The notes under the pieces were generated by a model. The model was not told where the DNA came from. It made no database searches and saw only the letters and a list, made by a program, of their open reading frames with translations. From an uncultured Eubacteriales bacterium (GTDB lineage Bacteria > Bacillota > Clostridia > Oscillospirales > Oscillospiraceae), in contig URDJ01000001.1 of NCBI GenBank assembly GCA_900546615.1, positions 99,869-163,868 of the forward strand: 64,000 bases of DNA. The letters are read 5' to 3'. Below are positions 50,325 through 58,643 of this stretch, in pieces (the first letter of the stretch is position 1; the number at the start of each line of letters is the position of its first letter). A program made the translations under genes and the position numbers.

Positions 50325-51352
50325 AGCTCCACGCCGCCTTCCCCGCGCACGACCTCGCCGCAGGCACAGGCCGCGACGCCGTTTTCCCTGAGCGCCCTTA
50401 TCGCCGCGTCCGCGTCCTCCGCCGCGACGGTGAGCAGCATGCCCACGCCCATGTTGAAGGTGTTGTACATGTCCCGCTCGGGTATGTTCCCCTCCCTCGC
50501 TATGAGGCCGAAGATGGGCGGGGTCTCAATTTTTGTCTTCTCTATCCTCGCCGTAAAGCCAGGCGCCAGCGAGCGCGGGATGTTCTCGTAGAATCCGCCG
50601 CCCGTTATGTGGCTGACGGAGCGCACCCGCGCGGCCCTTATCGCCGCGAGCACGGGTTTAACGTATATGCGCGTGGGCTCGAGCAGGGCCTCGCCCAGCG
50701 TGCGGCCCAGCTCCGGCTCGTAGCGCTCGAGCGAGCCGCTCTCCACGTCGAAGACCTTCCGCACCAGCGAAAAACCGTTCGAGTGTACGCCGGAGCTCGG
50801 CAGGGCTATGAGCGCGTCGCCCTCCCTCATCGTGCTGCTGTCGAGTATCTTCTCCTTATCCACAATGCCGACGGCAAAGCCCGCGAGGTCGTATTCGTTC
50901 TCGGGGTAAAAGCCCGGCATCTCGGCGGTCTCGCCGCCTATGAGCGCCGCGCCGGCCTGATGGCAGCCCTCTGCCACGCCTTTTACGATGTCCGCTATCC
51001 GCTCCGGCACATTTTTGCCACAGGCAATGTAGTCGAGGAAAAAGAGCGGCTGCGCGCCCGAGCAGACGATGTCGTTCACGCACATGGCCACGCAGTCTAT
51101 GCCCACCGTGTCGTGCTTATCCATGAGGAAGGCCAGCTTCAGCTTCGTGCCCACGCCGTCCGTGCCCGAGACCAGCACCGGGGCCTTCATGCCCGAGAGA
51201 TCCGGCATGAACAGCCCGCCGAAGCCGCCCAGCCCGCCAAGTACGCCGGGGATGACAGTGCTCTCGACGTGTTTTTTCATCAGCTCCACCGCGCGGTAGC
51301 CCGCGGTGATGTCCACGCCCGCCGTCCTGTAGCTCTCGCTCTCGCTTCTCAT
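50318..51352 (-). CDS. purM: Phosphoribosylformylglycinamidine cyclo-ligase
   Basis: This 344-residue AIR synthetase has VLVSGTDGVGTKLKLAF (~58-74), the ATP-site motifs NDIVCSGAQPLFFLDYIACG, GGETAEMPGFY and HSNGFSLVRKV. It overlaps purF by 4 bp and purN by 7 bp in the same transcription unit. Confidence 0.97.
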   Translation of the reverse strand: MRSESESYRTAGVDITAGYRAVELMKKHVESTVIPGVLGGLGGFGGLFMPDLSGMKAPVLVSGTDGVGTKLKLAFLMDKHDTVGIDCVAMCVNDIVCSGAQPLFFLDYIACGKNVPERIADIVKGVAEGCHQAGAALIGGETAEMPGFYPENEYDLAGFAVGIVDKEKILDSSTMREGDALIALPSSGVHSNGFSLVRKVFDVESGSLERYEPELGRTLGEALLEPTRIYVKPVLAAIRAARVRSVSHITGGGFYENIPRSLAPGFTARIEKTKIETPPIFGLIAREGNIPERDMYNTFNMGVGMLLTVAAEDADAAIRALRENGVAACACGEVVRGEGGVELW

Positions 51353-52794
51353 TTAGCGCCCTCCCGGCCTATTTTCTGCTCGAACTTCGACTTCTGCGCC
51401 CGGCAGGGCGGCTCGCATGGGTACTTCCCGGTGAAGCAGCCCTTACAGAAGCCTATCGTGCTGTTGTCCGCCAGTTTGTCGAGGTAGTCCGCGTTCAGGT
51501 AGCCCAGGCTGTCTACGCCTATTATTTCGCGTATCTCCTCGAGGCTGTGGTTGTAGGCGATGAGGTAGTCCGAGCTGTCTATGTCCGTGCCGAAGTAGCA
51601 GGGATACAGGAAGGGCGGCGCAGAGAGCCGCGCGTGTACCTCGGTCGCCCCGGCCTCGCGCAGCAGGCCGACAATGCGCGCGATTGTCGTGCCGCGCACG
51701 ATGCTGTCGTCCACCAGTATGACCCGCTTGCCCCTCACCGTAGAGGCGATGGTGTTGAGCTTTATCCTCACGGCGTCCTCGCGCCGGGCCTGGCCCGGCT
51801 GGATGAAGGTGCGGCCTATATACTTGCTCTTTACGAAACCCACGCCGTAGGGTATGCCGCTCTGCCTCGCGTAGCCGAGCGCGGCGTCGAGGCCCGAGTC
51901 CGGCACGCCGATGACGACGTCCGCCTGTACGGGGTGCTCGAGCGCGAGGAAGGCCCCGGCCCTCTGCCGCGCCGTGTGGACGCAGCTGCCGTCTATGACC
52001 GAGTCGGGCCGCGCAAAGTAAATGAACTCGAAGACGCACTCGCCCGTCGCCTGCCCGCAGTGGCTTCTGTCGCTCTCGAGGCCCTTGTCCGAGATCGTGA
52101 CGATCTCGCCCGGCTCCACGTCCCTTATGAACTTCGCGCCTATGGCGTCGAGGGCGCAGCTCTCGCTCGCCACGACCCAGCCGCCCTCGATCTCGCCCAG
52201 GCACAGAGGCCGGAAGCCTATGGGGTCGCGCACGGCTATGAGCTTTCTCGGGCTCATTATCGCGAGGGAATACGCACCCTTCACCTTGTCCATCGCCCGC
52301 GACACGGCCTCCTCTATGGACCTTGCGCCTATGCGCTCGCGCGTGATGGCGTAGGCTATGACCTCGGAATCCGAGGTCGTGCGGAAGATGGCCCCGTCCA
52401 GCTCGAACTGCTCGCGCAGCTCCGCCGCGTTCGTGAGGTTGCCGTTGTGCGCGAGGGCCATGCCGCCCTTTATATGCCGTATCACCAGAGGCTGAGCGTT
52501 CTCGCGGCTCTGGCAGCCCGTCGTACCGTAGCGGCAGTGGGCTATCGCCATGCGCCCGCGCGGCAGCTTGCGCAGCACCTCCTCCGTGAAGACCTCGCTG
52601 ACAAGGCCCGTATCCATGTGCCCCGTTATGACCCCGTCGTCGTTCACCGCCATGCCGCAGCTCTCCTGACCGCGGTGCTGGAGCGCATAGAGTGCGTGGT
52701 GCGTGAGGCTGACCACGTCCTCCGAGGGCTCCTTCATATAAATGCCGAATACGCCGCATTCCTCATGCAGCTTGCCGAATATGTCTGCTCCCAT
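51349..52794 (-). CDS. purF: Amidophosphoribosyltransferase
   Basis: In this 481-residue committed-step enzyme, the N-terminal glutaminase begins at Cys13 after a 12-residue propeptide (LHEECGVFGIY), with HCRYGTTG and HNGNLTNA. The C-terminal PRTase has the PRPP loop VILVDDSIVRGTT. C-terminal cysteines in FCKGCFTGKYPCEPPC plus others support the Bacillus-type 4Fe-4S form. It is 28 bp downstream of purC. Confidence 0.97.
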   Translation of the reverse strand: MGADIFGKLHEECGVFGIYMKEPSEDVVSLTHHALYALQHRGQESCGMAVNDDGVITGHMDTGLVSEVFTEEVLRKLPRGRMAIAHCRYGTTGCQSRENAQPLVIRHIKGGMALAHNGNLTNAAELREQFELDGAIFRTTSDSEVIAYAITRERIGARSIEEAVSRAMDKVKGAYSLAIMSPRKLIAVRDPIGFRPLCLGEIEGGWVVASESCALDAIGAKFIRDVEPGEIVTISDKGLESDRSHCGQATGECVFEFIYFARPDSVIDGSCVHTARQRAGAFLALEHPVQADVVIGVPDSGLDAALGYARQSGIPYGVGFVKSKYIGRTFIQPGQARREDAVRIKLNTIASTVRGKRVILVDDSIVRGTTIARIVGLLREAGATEVHARLSAPPFLYPCYFGTDIDSSDYLIAYNHSLEEIREIIGVDSLGYLNADYLDKLADNSTIGFCKGCFTGKYPCEPPCRAQKSKFEQKIGREGAK

Positions 52795-52821
52795 TTTTCT
52801 CTCCCGGTAGAATCAAAAAGT

Positions 52822-53532
52822 TTACTCGCCGATGAGCCGGCGCATGACCTCCTGGTAGGCGTCCTCCACGCCGCCCATGTCGCGGCGGAAGCGGTCCTTG
52901 TCGAGCTTCTCGTGCGTCTCCACGTCCCAGAAGCGGCAGGTGTCGGGGCTTATCTCGTCCGCGAGCACGATGTTCCCGTCCGGCAGGCGGCCGAACTCCA
53001 GCTTGAAATCCACCAGCTCTATGCCGTGGCCCAGCAGGAAGTCCTTGAAGATGGCGTTTATCCTCAGCGCCATGACCTTTATGGCCTCCAGCTCGTCCCT
53101 CGACGCGAGGCCCAGCGCCAGCGCGTGGCTCGCATTCATCAGCGGGTCGCCCAGCTCGTCGTTTTTATAGGATAACTCGACCGTCGGCTCCGCGAAGACT
53201 ATGCCCTCGCGCACGCCGTAGCGTTTGGCAAAGCTGCCCGCCGAGATGTTCCGCACGATGACCTCCAGCAGGACTATCTCCACCCGCTTCACCAGCGTCT
53301 CGCGCTCGGAGAGCTCCTTCACCAGATGCGTCGGGATGCCGTGGCTCTCGAGCAGGCGCATAAATCGGTTCGTCAGGCGGTTGTTGATGACGCCCTTGCC
53401 GAGGATCGTGCCGCGCTTTTCGCCGTTGAAGGCCGTGGCGTCGTCCTTGTAGTCCACTATGCACAGCGCCGGGTCGTCCGTGGCATAGACGCGCTTGGCC
53501 TTGCCCTCGTAGAGCTGTTCGCGTTTTTCCAT
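52822..53532 (-). CDS. purC: SAICAR synthetase
   Basis: This 236-residue enzyme joins CAIR and aspartate. Motifs are [12 protein letters not shown] at the N-terminus, [27 protein letters not shown] and [15 protein letters not shown] start at the ATG at 53532, 1 nt after the purE stop, with GGGAGG inside the purE end; the longer alternative reads back into purE. Confidence 0.97.
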   Translation of the reverse strand: MEKREQLYEGKAKRVYATDDPALCIVDYKDDATAFNGEKRGTILGKGVINNRLTNRFMRLLESHGIPTHLVKELSERETLVKRVEIVLLEVIVRNISAGSFAKRYGVREGIVFAEPTVELSYKNDELGDPLMNASHALALGLASRDELEAIKVMALRINAIFKDFLLGHGIELVDFKLEFGRLPDGNIVLADEISPDTCRFWDVETHEKLDKDRFRRDMGGVEDAYQEVMRRLIGE

Positions 53533-53533
53533 C

Positions 53534-54043
53534 TCAGTTTGCCTCCCTTTCAAGCTTCTCGCGCAGGGCGCGGTCCTTTTCAAGCGTCGCGGCCTCCATG
53601 TCGCGGCGCATTTTGTCGAGCTTTTCGGCCAGCTCGTCGTCGTAAACGGCGAGTATCTCCGCCGCGAGCAGGGCAGCGTTCTGCGCCCCGTCTATCGCCA
53701 CCGTGGCGACCGGTATGCCCGAGGGCATCTGCACCGTCGAGAGCAGGGCGTCCAGCCCGTCGAGGGTCGAGGATTTCACAGGTATTCCGATGACCGGCAG
53801 CGTGCTTGCCGCCGCGAGCGCGCCCGCCAGATGCGCCGCCTTGCCCGCAGCCGCTATGATGACGCCGAAGCCCATCTTCCTGGCCCCGAGCGCAAAGCGC
53901 CGCGCCGCCTCCGGCGTCCTGTGCGCCGACATGACGTGCGCCTCGGTCTCTATGCCGAGCTCCCTGAGCTGCCGTACCGCCTTCTCGACCACCGGCCAGT
54001 CGCTGTCGCTGCCCATGATGACCGCAGCCTTCTTTTTTACCAT
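53534..54043 (-). CDS. purE: N5-carboxyaminoimidazole ribonucleotide mutase
   Basis: This 169-residue class I PurE has [15 protein letters not shown] (~9-23), VMSAHRTPE (active-site His), [18 protein letters not shown] and [17 protein letters not shown]. The ATG at 54043 follows GGAGGCGAGGGC. No purK is in this operon, so class I versus II use needs checking: class I PurE normally needs PurK or high CO2, which may be encoded elsewhere. It is the first gene of the purine operon, behind the attenuator-like leader. Confidence 0.95.
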   Translation of the reverse strand: MVKKKAAVIMGSDSDWPVVEKAVRQLRELGIETEAHVMSAHRTPEAARRFALGARKMGFGVIIAAAGKAAHLAGALAAASTLPVIGIPVKSSTLDGLDALLSTVQMPSGIPVATVAIDGAQNAALLAAEILAVYDDELAEKLDKMRRDMEAATLEKDRALREKLEREAN

Positions 54044-54203
54044 GCCCTCGCCTCCAAATGTCCAATAAAAATGTAACAAGGCCATGGCATACAGTCATGG
54101 CCTTGCAGTTCACGCTATTAGACCCCCTCCGAGGGCGCAGAAGTTTCCGGCAAGTTTTGCTCTCAGCCGAACCACAGCAACGCCACCTCCAAGCGGGAAA
54201 TAT
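54044..54203 (-). promoter_or_regulatory. Attenuator-like leader of the purine operon
   Basis: A transcript starting near 54203 would have ~160 nt before purE. Its 5' part (54110-54203) contains several complementary GC-rich blocks and a GGCTGAGAG run. Its 3' part forms a perfect 10-bp hairpin (54077-54105) followed by a T-rich tract just ahead of the purE ribosome site. This is the layout of a riboswitch or attenuator. The 5' part does not match the purine, ZTP, PRPP or THF consensus that I remember. Confidence 0.5.
54077..54105 (-). terminator. Leader terminator hairpin upstream of purE
   Basis: A perfect 10-bp stem (54077-54086 with 54096-54105) has a 9-nt loop, then TTACATTTTTA on the minus strand, 34 nt before the purE start codon. 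Termination here would shut off the operon. Confidence 0.65.
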
Positions 54204-54209
54204 GTATTT

Positions 54210-54238
54210 ATGATAGCCGTTTTTTGCTCCGAACTCAA
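54210..54238 (-). promoter_or_regulatory. Sigma-A-type promoter of the purine operon
   Basis: On the minus strand TTGAGT (54233-54238) and TATCAT (54210-54215) are spaced by exactly 17 nt, in an AT-rich patch downstream of the Gx transporter gene. Confidence 0.75.
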
Positions 54239-54319
54239 GTTTTTCTTGACCAGGAGTTCATTTTCAGTCAATCTCACAAGAATGAGCAAAAGTCAAAGCG
54301 GCCTTTGTTGGTTTTGCCT

Positions 54320-54823
54320 TCATTTCTTCATGAGCTTCCTGAGCGCCCTCGTGAGGTACATGGCGCCCAGCCCCGTGAACACGCCGGTCACGATGCCCGC
54401 CGCAATGAGCGCCGGCGCCCAAACGATAAGCCCCGGCGTGCCCGAGACCCAGATGGCCACGGCGAGCTGCCCTGCGTTGTGCGCCAGCGCCGCCAGCACG
54501 CTCACCACCCAGACGAGCTTCTCGGGAAAAACCTTTATGAGCAGGCACATGACGAGATACGCCGCCGCGCCGCCCGCCACGGAGAACATCAGGCTAGAAA
54601 AACCGCCCGCAAACGCGCTGCCCAGTATGAGCCGCACGATGAGCACCGCACCGGCCTCCTTCCGCCCCAGTACGAGCATCGTCACCATCGTTATAATGTT
54701 CGCCAGGCCCAGCTTCACGCCCGGCACGGGCACGACAGGCGGTATCTGCGCCTCGGCTATGAAGATCGTCAGCGCCACCGCCGTCAGTGCCGCCAGCAGC
54801 GTAAGCTTCTTCGTCTTCGTCAT
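54320..54823 (-). CDS. Gx transporter / heptaprenyl diphosphate synthase component I-like membrane protein
   Basis: This 167-residue protein has five to six helices and matches Hpre_diP_synt_I/Gx transporter (PF07456): IPPVVPVPGVKLGLANIITM, MVTMLVLGRKEAGAVL, LAALAHNAGQLAVAI. Despite the old isoprenoid name, many members resemble ECF S-components and may be substrate-binding membrane subunits. It overlaps the NusG-II gene by 4 bp. Such pairs are often found with ApbE or Rnf genes, which lie 4 kb away here. Confidence 0.85.
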   Translation of the reverse strand: MTKTKKLTLLAALTAVALTIFIAEAQIPPVVPVPGVKLGLANIITMVTMLVLGRKEAGAVLIVRLILGSAFAGGFSSLMFSVAGGAAAYLVMCLLIKVFPEKLVWVVSVLAALAHNAGQLAVAIWVSGTPGLIVWAPALIAAGIVTGVFTGLGAMYLTRALRKLMKK

Positions 54824-55176
54824 GGCTCCGCCCCCACTACCTCTATTATCAGCCTGTGCGGTATGCAGGCTATCGGCACCAGCGAGCCGGAGATCTTCCC
54901 CTGACGCACGCAGACCTGATCCGGGCAGTCCGCCTCAATGACCGAGATCGCCCCGTGCTCCACGTGCACGATATTATAGCCCAGCTCCGTCTCTATCCTT
55001 ATATCATAAGGCAGGGCCACAGCGTCCAGGTCTATTTCCTTGTACAGCTCGCCGTCGAGCGTTATCCGCGCCGTCCTCCCGCCCGTGTCGCCGCTTCTGA
55101 GCAGCAGAAAAGCTCCGACGCCCAAAATGAAGAGCGCGGAGAACAAAACTATCCAGAACTTCGTCTTACGCCACAT
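54820..55176 (-). CDS. NusG domain II-containing membrane-anchored protein
   Basis: This 118-residue protein has one N-terminal membrane helix (~8-27) followed by a NusG_II domain (PF07009), with the typical ISVIEADCPDQVCVRQGKIS and IACIPHRLII segments. Two conserved cysteines (DCPDQVC) suggest a redox or metal site outside the membrane. It is translationally coupled to the Gx transporter gene. The family commonly accompanies FMN-transferase and Rnf-type electron transfer genes. Confidence 0.87.
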   Translation of the reverse strand: MWRKTKFWIVLFSALFILGVGAFLLLRSGDTGGRTARITLDGELYKEIDLDAVALPYDIRIETELGYNIVHVEHGAISVIEADCPDQVCVRQGKISGSLVPIACIPHRLIIEVVGAEP

Positions 55177-55267
55177 ACTGCTATTTTAGTGTACCTCTCA
55201 CCCGTTGTCAACAGGGCGCTGAAATGGTATAATATTCGTTACGCAAAGAACAGAAGGGGGTGGCGAT

Positions 55268-57019
55268 TTGCCCGATATCCCTGACCTCACCTCATATATA
55301 ATGACAGGCACAAAGTATCTGCTGCCCATACTGGCGCTGTGGATACTCCTGCGCTGCATACGCTCCATGCTCCGCGAGCGCTATGAGCCGGAGACCTGGG
55401 CCTGGCTGCTCGACGAGGACGGCGCCGCAGTGCCCGTCTGCCACTGGGAGTGCATAATAGGCCGTTCGGCGTCCTCGGACGTCGTCATCGACATGCCCGG
55501 CGTATCCAAGCTCCACGCCTCGCTCCAGCGCGACGGCGACGGGGACTGGACTCTCTCCGACCTGCGCTCGCGCGAGGGCACCTTCATAAACGGCGACGAG
55601 ATCGACATACTTGAGCCGGTGGAGGACGGCGATACCCTCGAGTTCGGCGACGCCGCGCTCACCTTCCGCGAGATAGACGCCGAGGAGCGCGCCGCGCTCG
55701 AGAGACGCAGGACCGCCCCCGGCAGATTCGTCGGCCCCGGCATCACCCTTCTCATACTCTCCATCTTTCAGGCCTTCCTCACGCTCGAATTCACAATGAC
55801 CGCCGAGGAGGAGTACCTTTTTCCCATCTGCCTCGGCTTCTTCGCGCTCATGGTCACGGAGTGGTTCTGCTATCTCGTGACGCGAAGCGTGCGGCGCACG
55901 GGCTTCGAGCCGGAGACGCTCGCGTTCTTCCTCACGACCCTCGGCACCGCAGTCTGCGCCTCGGGCACGCCCGAGGACATGTTCAAGCAGACCATATTCA
56001 TCATTCTGGGCGTTGCGCTCTACTTTTTCCTCGGCGCGTGGCTGCGTAGCCTTGAGCGCGTTAAAGCCTCTCGCTTTCTCGCCGCCGCAGCGGCGCTCGG
56101 CCTGCTCGCCGTAAACGTGGTCTTCAGCGAAGCCGTTTTCGGCGCGAAGAACTGGCTCGAGATAGGCGGGGTCAGCTTCCAGCCCTCCGAGTTCGTCAAG
56201 GTGCTCTACATCTACACCGGCGCCGCGACGCTCGACAGGCTCTTTGCGAGGCGGAACCTCTTTGTCTTTATCGTATTTTCCGCCATCTGCGTCATAGCCC
56301 TCGCGCTCATAGGCGACTTCGGCACGGCGGTCATCTTCTTTGCGACCTTCCTCGTCATCTCCTTCATGCGCTCGGGCAGCTTCGCCACCATTTTCCTCGC
56401 CGTATCCGGCGCGGCAATGGCGGGCTTTCTCGTCATATCCGTTAAGCCCTACATCGCGGACCGCTTCTCCGCCTGGGGCCACGTCTGGGAGGACGTCTGG
56501 GACAAGGGCTACCAGCAGACCCACGCCATGAGTGCCGCCGCCTCGGGAGGGCTGTTCGGCAAGGGCGCGGGAGAGGGCTGGCTCAAGGACATCTTCGCCG
56601 CGGAAACCGACATGGTCTTCGGCGTCGTCTGCGAGGAGCTGGGCCTCATCCTCGCCGTGCTCGCCATGTTCGCCGTCATAGCGCTCGCGCTCTTTGCCGT
56701 GCGCAACGCCGCGCAGGGCAGGAGCACCTTCTATGTCATCGCCGGCTGCGCCGCTGTCAGCCTCATGATGGTCCAGATGGGCCTGAACGTCTTCGGCTCG
56801 CTGGATATCCTGCCCTTCACGGGCGTCACCTTCCCCTTCGTCTCGAAGGGCGGCACCTCTCTTGTGTCATGCTGGATGCTGCTGGCCTTCGTAAAGGCCA
56901 CGGACACGCGGCGCGACGCCAGCTTCGTAGTCAGCCGCGACAAAGCCCCGAAGCGCAGGTATGAGGACGAGTATGAGGAGTACGATGACGCGGATGAAAA
57001 TGAGGAGGCCGGGGCATGA
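55268..57019 (+). CDS. FHA domain fused to FtsW/RodA/SpoVE-family glycosyltransferase
   Basis: This 583-residue protein has a membrane helix (~12-30), an FHA domain (~45-135: IIGRSASSDVVIDM, VSKLHASLQ, SREGTFINGDEI), then about ten SEDS helices with family signatures (GAKNWLEIGGVSFQPSEFVK, GDFGTAVIFFATF, GGLFGKGAGEGW, FPFVSKGGTS) and an acidic tail. SEDS proteins polymerise glycan strands from lipid II with a partner PBP, encoded next with a 4-bp overlap. The FHA domain implies phosphothreonine recognition, perhaps from a PASTA kinase. TTG start at 55268 behind GGGGGTGG. Confidence 0.9.
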   Translation: MPDIPDLTSYIMTGTKYLLPILALWILLRCIRSMLRERYEPETWAWLLDEDGAAVPVCHWECIIGRSASSDVVIDMPGVSKLHASLQRDGDGDWTLSDLRSREGTFINGDEIDILEPVEDGDTLEFGDAALTFREIDAEERAALERRRTAPGRFVGPGITLLILSIFQAFLTLEFTMTAEEEYLFPICLGFFALMVTEWFCYLVTRSVRRTGFEPETLAFFLTTLGTAVCASGTPEDMFKQTIFIILGVALYFFLGAWLRSLERVKASRFLAAAAALGLLAVNVVFSEAVFGAKNWLEIGGVSFQPSEFVKVLYIYTGAATLDRLFARRNLFVFIVFSAICVIALALIGDFGTAVIFFATFLVISFMRSGSFATIFLAVSGAAMAGFLVISVKPYIADRFSAWGHVWEDVWDKGYQQTHAMSAAASGGLFGKGAGEGWLKDIFAAETDMVFGVVCEELGLILAVLAMFAVIALALFAVRNAAQGRSTFYVIAGCAAVSLMMVQMGLNVFGSLDILPFTGVTFPFVSKGGTSLVSCWMLLAFVKATDTRRDASFVVSRDKAPKRRYEDEYEEYDDADENEEAGA

Positions 57020-58296
57020 AAAAAGTCAAACGCCGCGCAACAGCGGCCCTGCTCATAGCCGCGCTGCTGGTCGTGGGCCTCTCGGTATACCTCGTCCGGC
57101 TCGCCGACAACGGCGGGGCCTGGGCCTCATACTTTAACGGCGGCACCCCCGGCGGCACCATCCTCGACCGCAACGGCGTCGTACTATATACCTCGGATGA
57201 GAACGGCTACTCCTTCGCCGAGGACTGGGCCACCAGAGTCAGCTGCTATCACCTCATAGGCGACGCCAACGGCAATGTCTGGACCGGCGCGCTCAGGCAG
57301 TTCCGCGACAGGCTCTCCGGCTACAGCTTCATCGAGGGCACGACCAGCGGCGAGACCATCTCGCTCACCGTCGACTCCTACCTCAACACCGTCGCGTACT
57401 CGGCCATGGCCGGGAGGGACGGGGCCTGCATGCTCATCGACTACACGACGAGCGAGATACTCTGCATGGTCTCCACGCCGAGCGACGACCCGGCAAACCC
57501 CAGCTCGGAACCGGCGGACGGCACATACCTCAATAAATGCCTGAGCGCCTCTTTCACCCCCGGCTCGGTGTTCAAGCTCGTGACCCTCGCAGCCGCCATC
57601 GAGAATATCCCCGACCTGTACGAGCGCAGTTTCTGGTGCGAGGGCAGCGCCATCGTCGGCGGCTCGACCCTCACCTGCACCGGCGCGCACGGCACCCAGA
57701 ACATCGAACAGGCACTGGCAAATTCCTGCAACTGTGTCTTCGGCCAGCTCGCCGTTGAGCTGGGGGCGGATACAATGGCAGAATACGCCGAAAAGCTCGG
57801 CATCACTGCCGAGCTGCAGCTGGACGGCATGGACGTGCTCTCCGGCAGCTACGTCAAGGGCGAGGAAGGCTCGATCGGTCTGGCCTGGTCCGGCGCGGGC
57901 CAGTACGAGGACCTCGTCTGCCCCTATGCCATGGTCAGATACGTCTCTGCCATAGCAAACGGCGGCTCCATATACGAGCCGACCCTCCTGGGCCACGGCT
58001 CGCTCGAGGGCAAAACGCAGGTGCTCTCGGCCGATACCGCACAGAAGATATCCGAGATGATGAACTATAACGTCCAGAACGCCTACGGCAGCTGGGTCTT
58101 CGGCGGACTGAACGTCTCAGCCAAAACCGGCACCGCCGAGGTCGGCGACGGCACCAGCCACGCCTGGATAACGGGCTTTCTTAACGACCCCGAGCACCCC
58201 TACGCCTTCGTAGTCGTGCTCGAGCACGCCGGCGGCGGCCTCGCGAACGCCGGGCCTGTCGCGAACGCCGTCCTGCAGGCTGCCATAAGCAAATAA
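57016..58296 (+). CDS. Class B-like penicillin-binding protein (D,D-transpeptidase)
   Basis: This 426-residue protein has one N-terminal helix (~8-27) and a short pedestal (GGTILDRNGVVLYTS). The transpeptidase domain shows active-site SxxK in FTPGSVFKLV (Ser ~179), SxN as NSCNCVFGQLA and KTG in NVSAKTGTAEV. It is smaller than PbpA/SpoVD types and has no PASTA repeats, like actinobacterial PbpA. It is coupled to the FHA-SEDS gene by ATGA, so the two form a glycan polymerase-transpeptidase pair for elongation, division or spore cortex. Confidence 0.92.
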   Translation: MKKVKRRATAALLIAALLVVGLSVYLVRLADNGGAWASYFNGGTPGGTILDRNGVVLYTSDENGYSFAEDWATRVSCYHLIGDANGNVWTGALRQFRDRLSGYSFIEGTTSGETISLTVDSYLNTVAYSAMAGRDGACMLIDYTTSEILCMVSTPSDDPANPSSEPADGTYLNKCLSASFTPGSVFKLVTLAAAIENIPDLYERSFWCEGSAIVGGSTLTCTGAHGTQNIEQALANSCNCVFGQLAVELGADTMAEYAEKLGITAELQLDGMDVLSGSYVKGEEGSIGLAWSGAGQYEDLVCPYAMVRYVSAIANGGSIYEPTLLGHGSLEGKTQVLSADTAQKISEMMNYNVQNAYGSWVFGGLNVSAKTGTAEVGDGTSHAWITGFLNDPEHPYAFVVVLEHAGGGLANAGPVANAVLQAAISK

Positions 58297-58643
58297 ACCT
58301 TAAGTTCCAGCCGCCGCCCCGGTCATGTCGGAGCGGCGGCCTCATACTGTTTAATTGAAGATACTGGTATGAGTTCGAAACAGGAAATGGGAAAAACGTC
58401 GGATATAAAGTTCACTCTTTACAGGAAGGCGAAAATCCTTTATAGTATAAGGGTAATTTGTGTTATGTTGGATAGTGTGACCATTCCGTCCGGGCGCGCT
58501 GAAACTGCTGTTTTAACGGAAAATTTATTCGCGCCTCTATTATTGTGTCCTGAATTGTTATTCTTTTGACATGCTGTTGACGTCCCGCGGCTGTCTGCGG
58601 GACGAACAGATATAAAAACCATCCACATTCAGGAGGTAGGAAA
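58297..58643 (+). promoter_or_regulatory. 347-bp intergenic region with terminator, promoter and leader
   Basis: A GC-rich 8-bp hairpin (58310-58340) follows the PBP gene, with a weak T-tract. TTTACA (58418-58423) and TATAGT (58441-58446), spacer 17, form a strong promoter for the lipoprotein gene, giving a ~190-nt leader that includes a 7-bp hairpin at 58582-58603. The AGGAGGTAGG site precedes the ATG. I see no gene; a 66-codon frame at 58369 has AT-rich codon use and no ribosome site. Confidence 0.7.

Noticed and set aside
54110..54203. GGCTGAGAG in the purE leader as a TPP riboswitch
   Set aside because: The required downstream ACCTGAT...GGATAATGCCAGCG half is absent, so only an isolated hexamer-like match remains.
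58369..58569. A 66-codon frame in the leader of the tandem-domain lipoprotein gene
   Set aside because: No ribosome site, AT-rich codons unlike the neighbours, and it runs through the promoter and leader.
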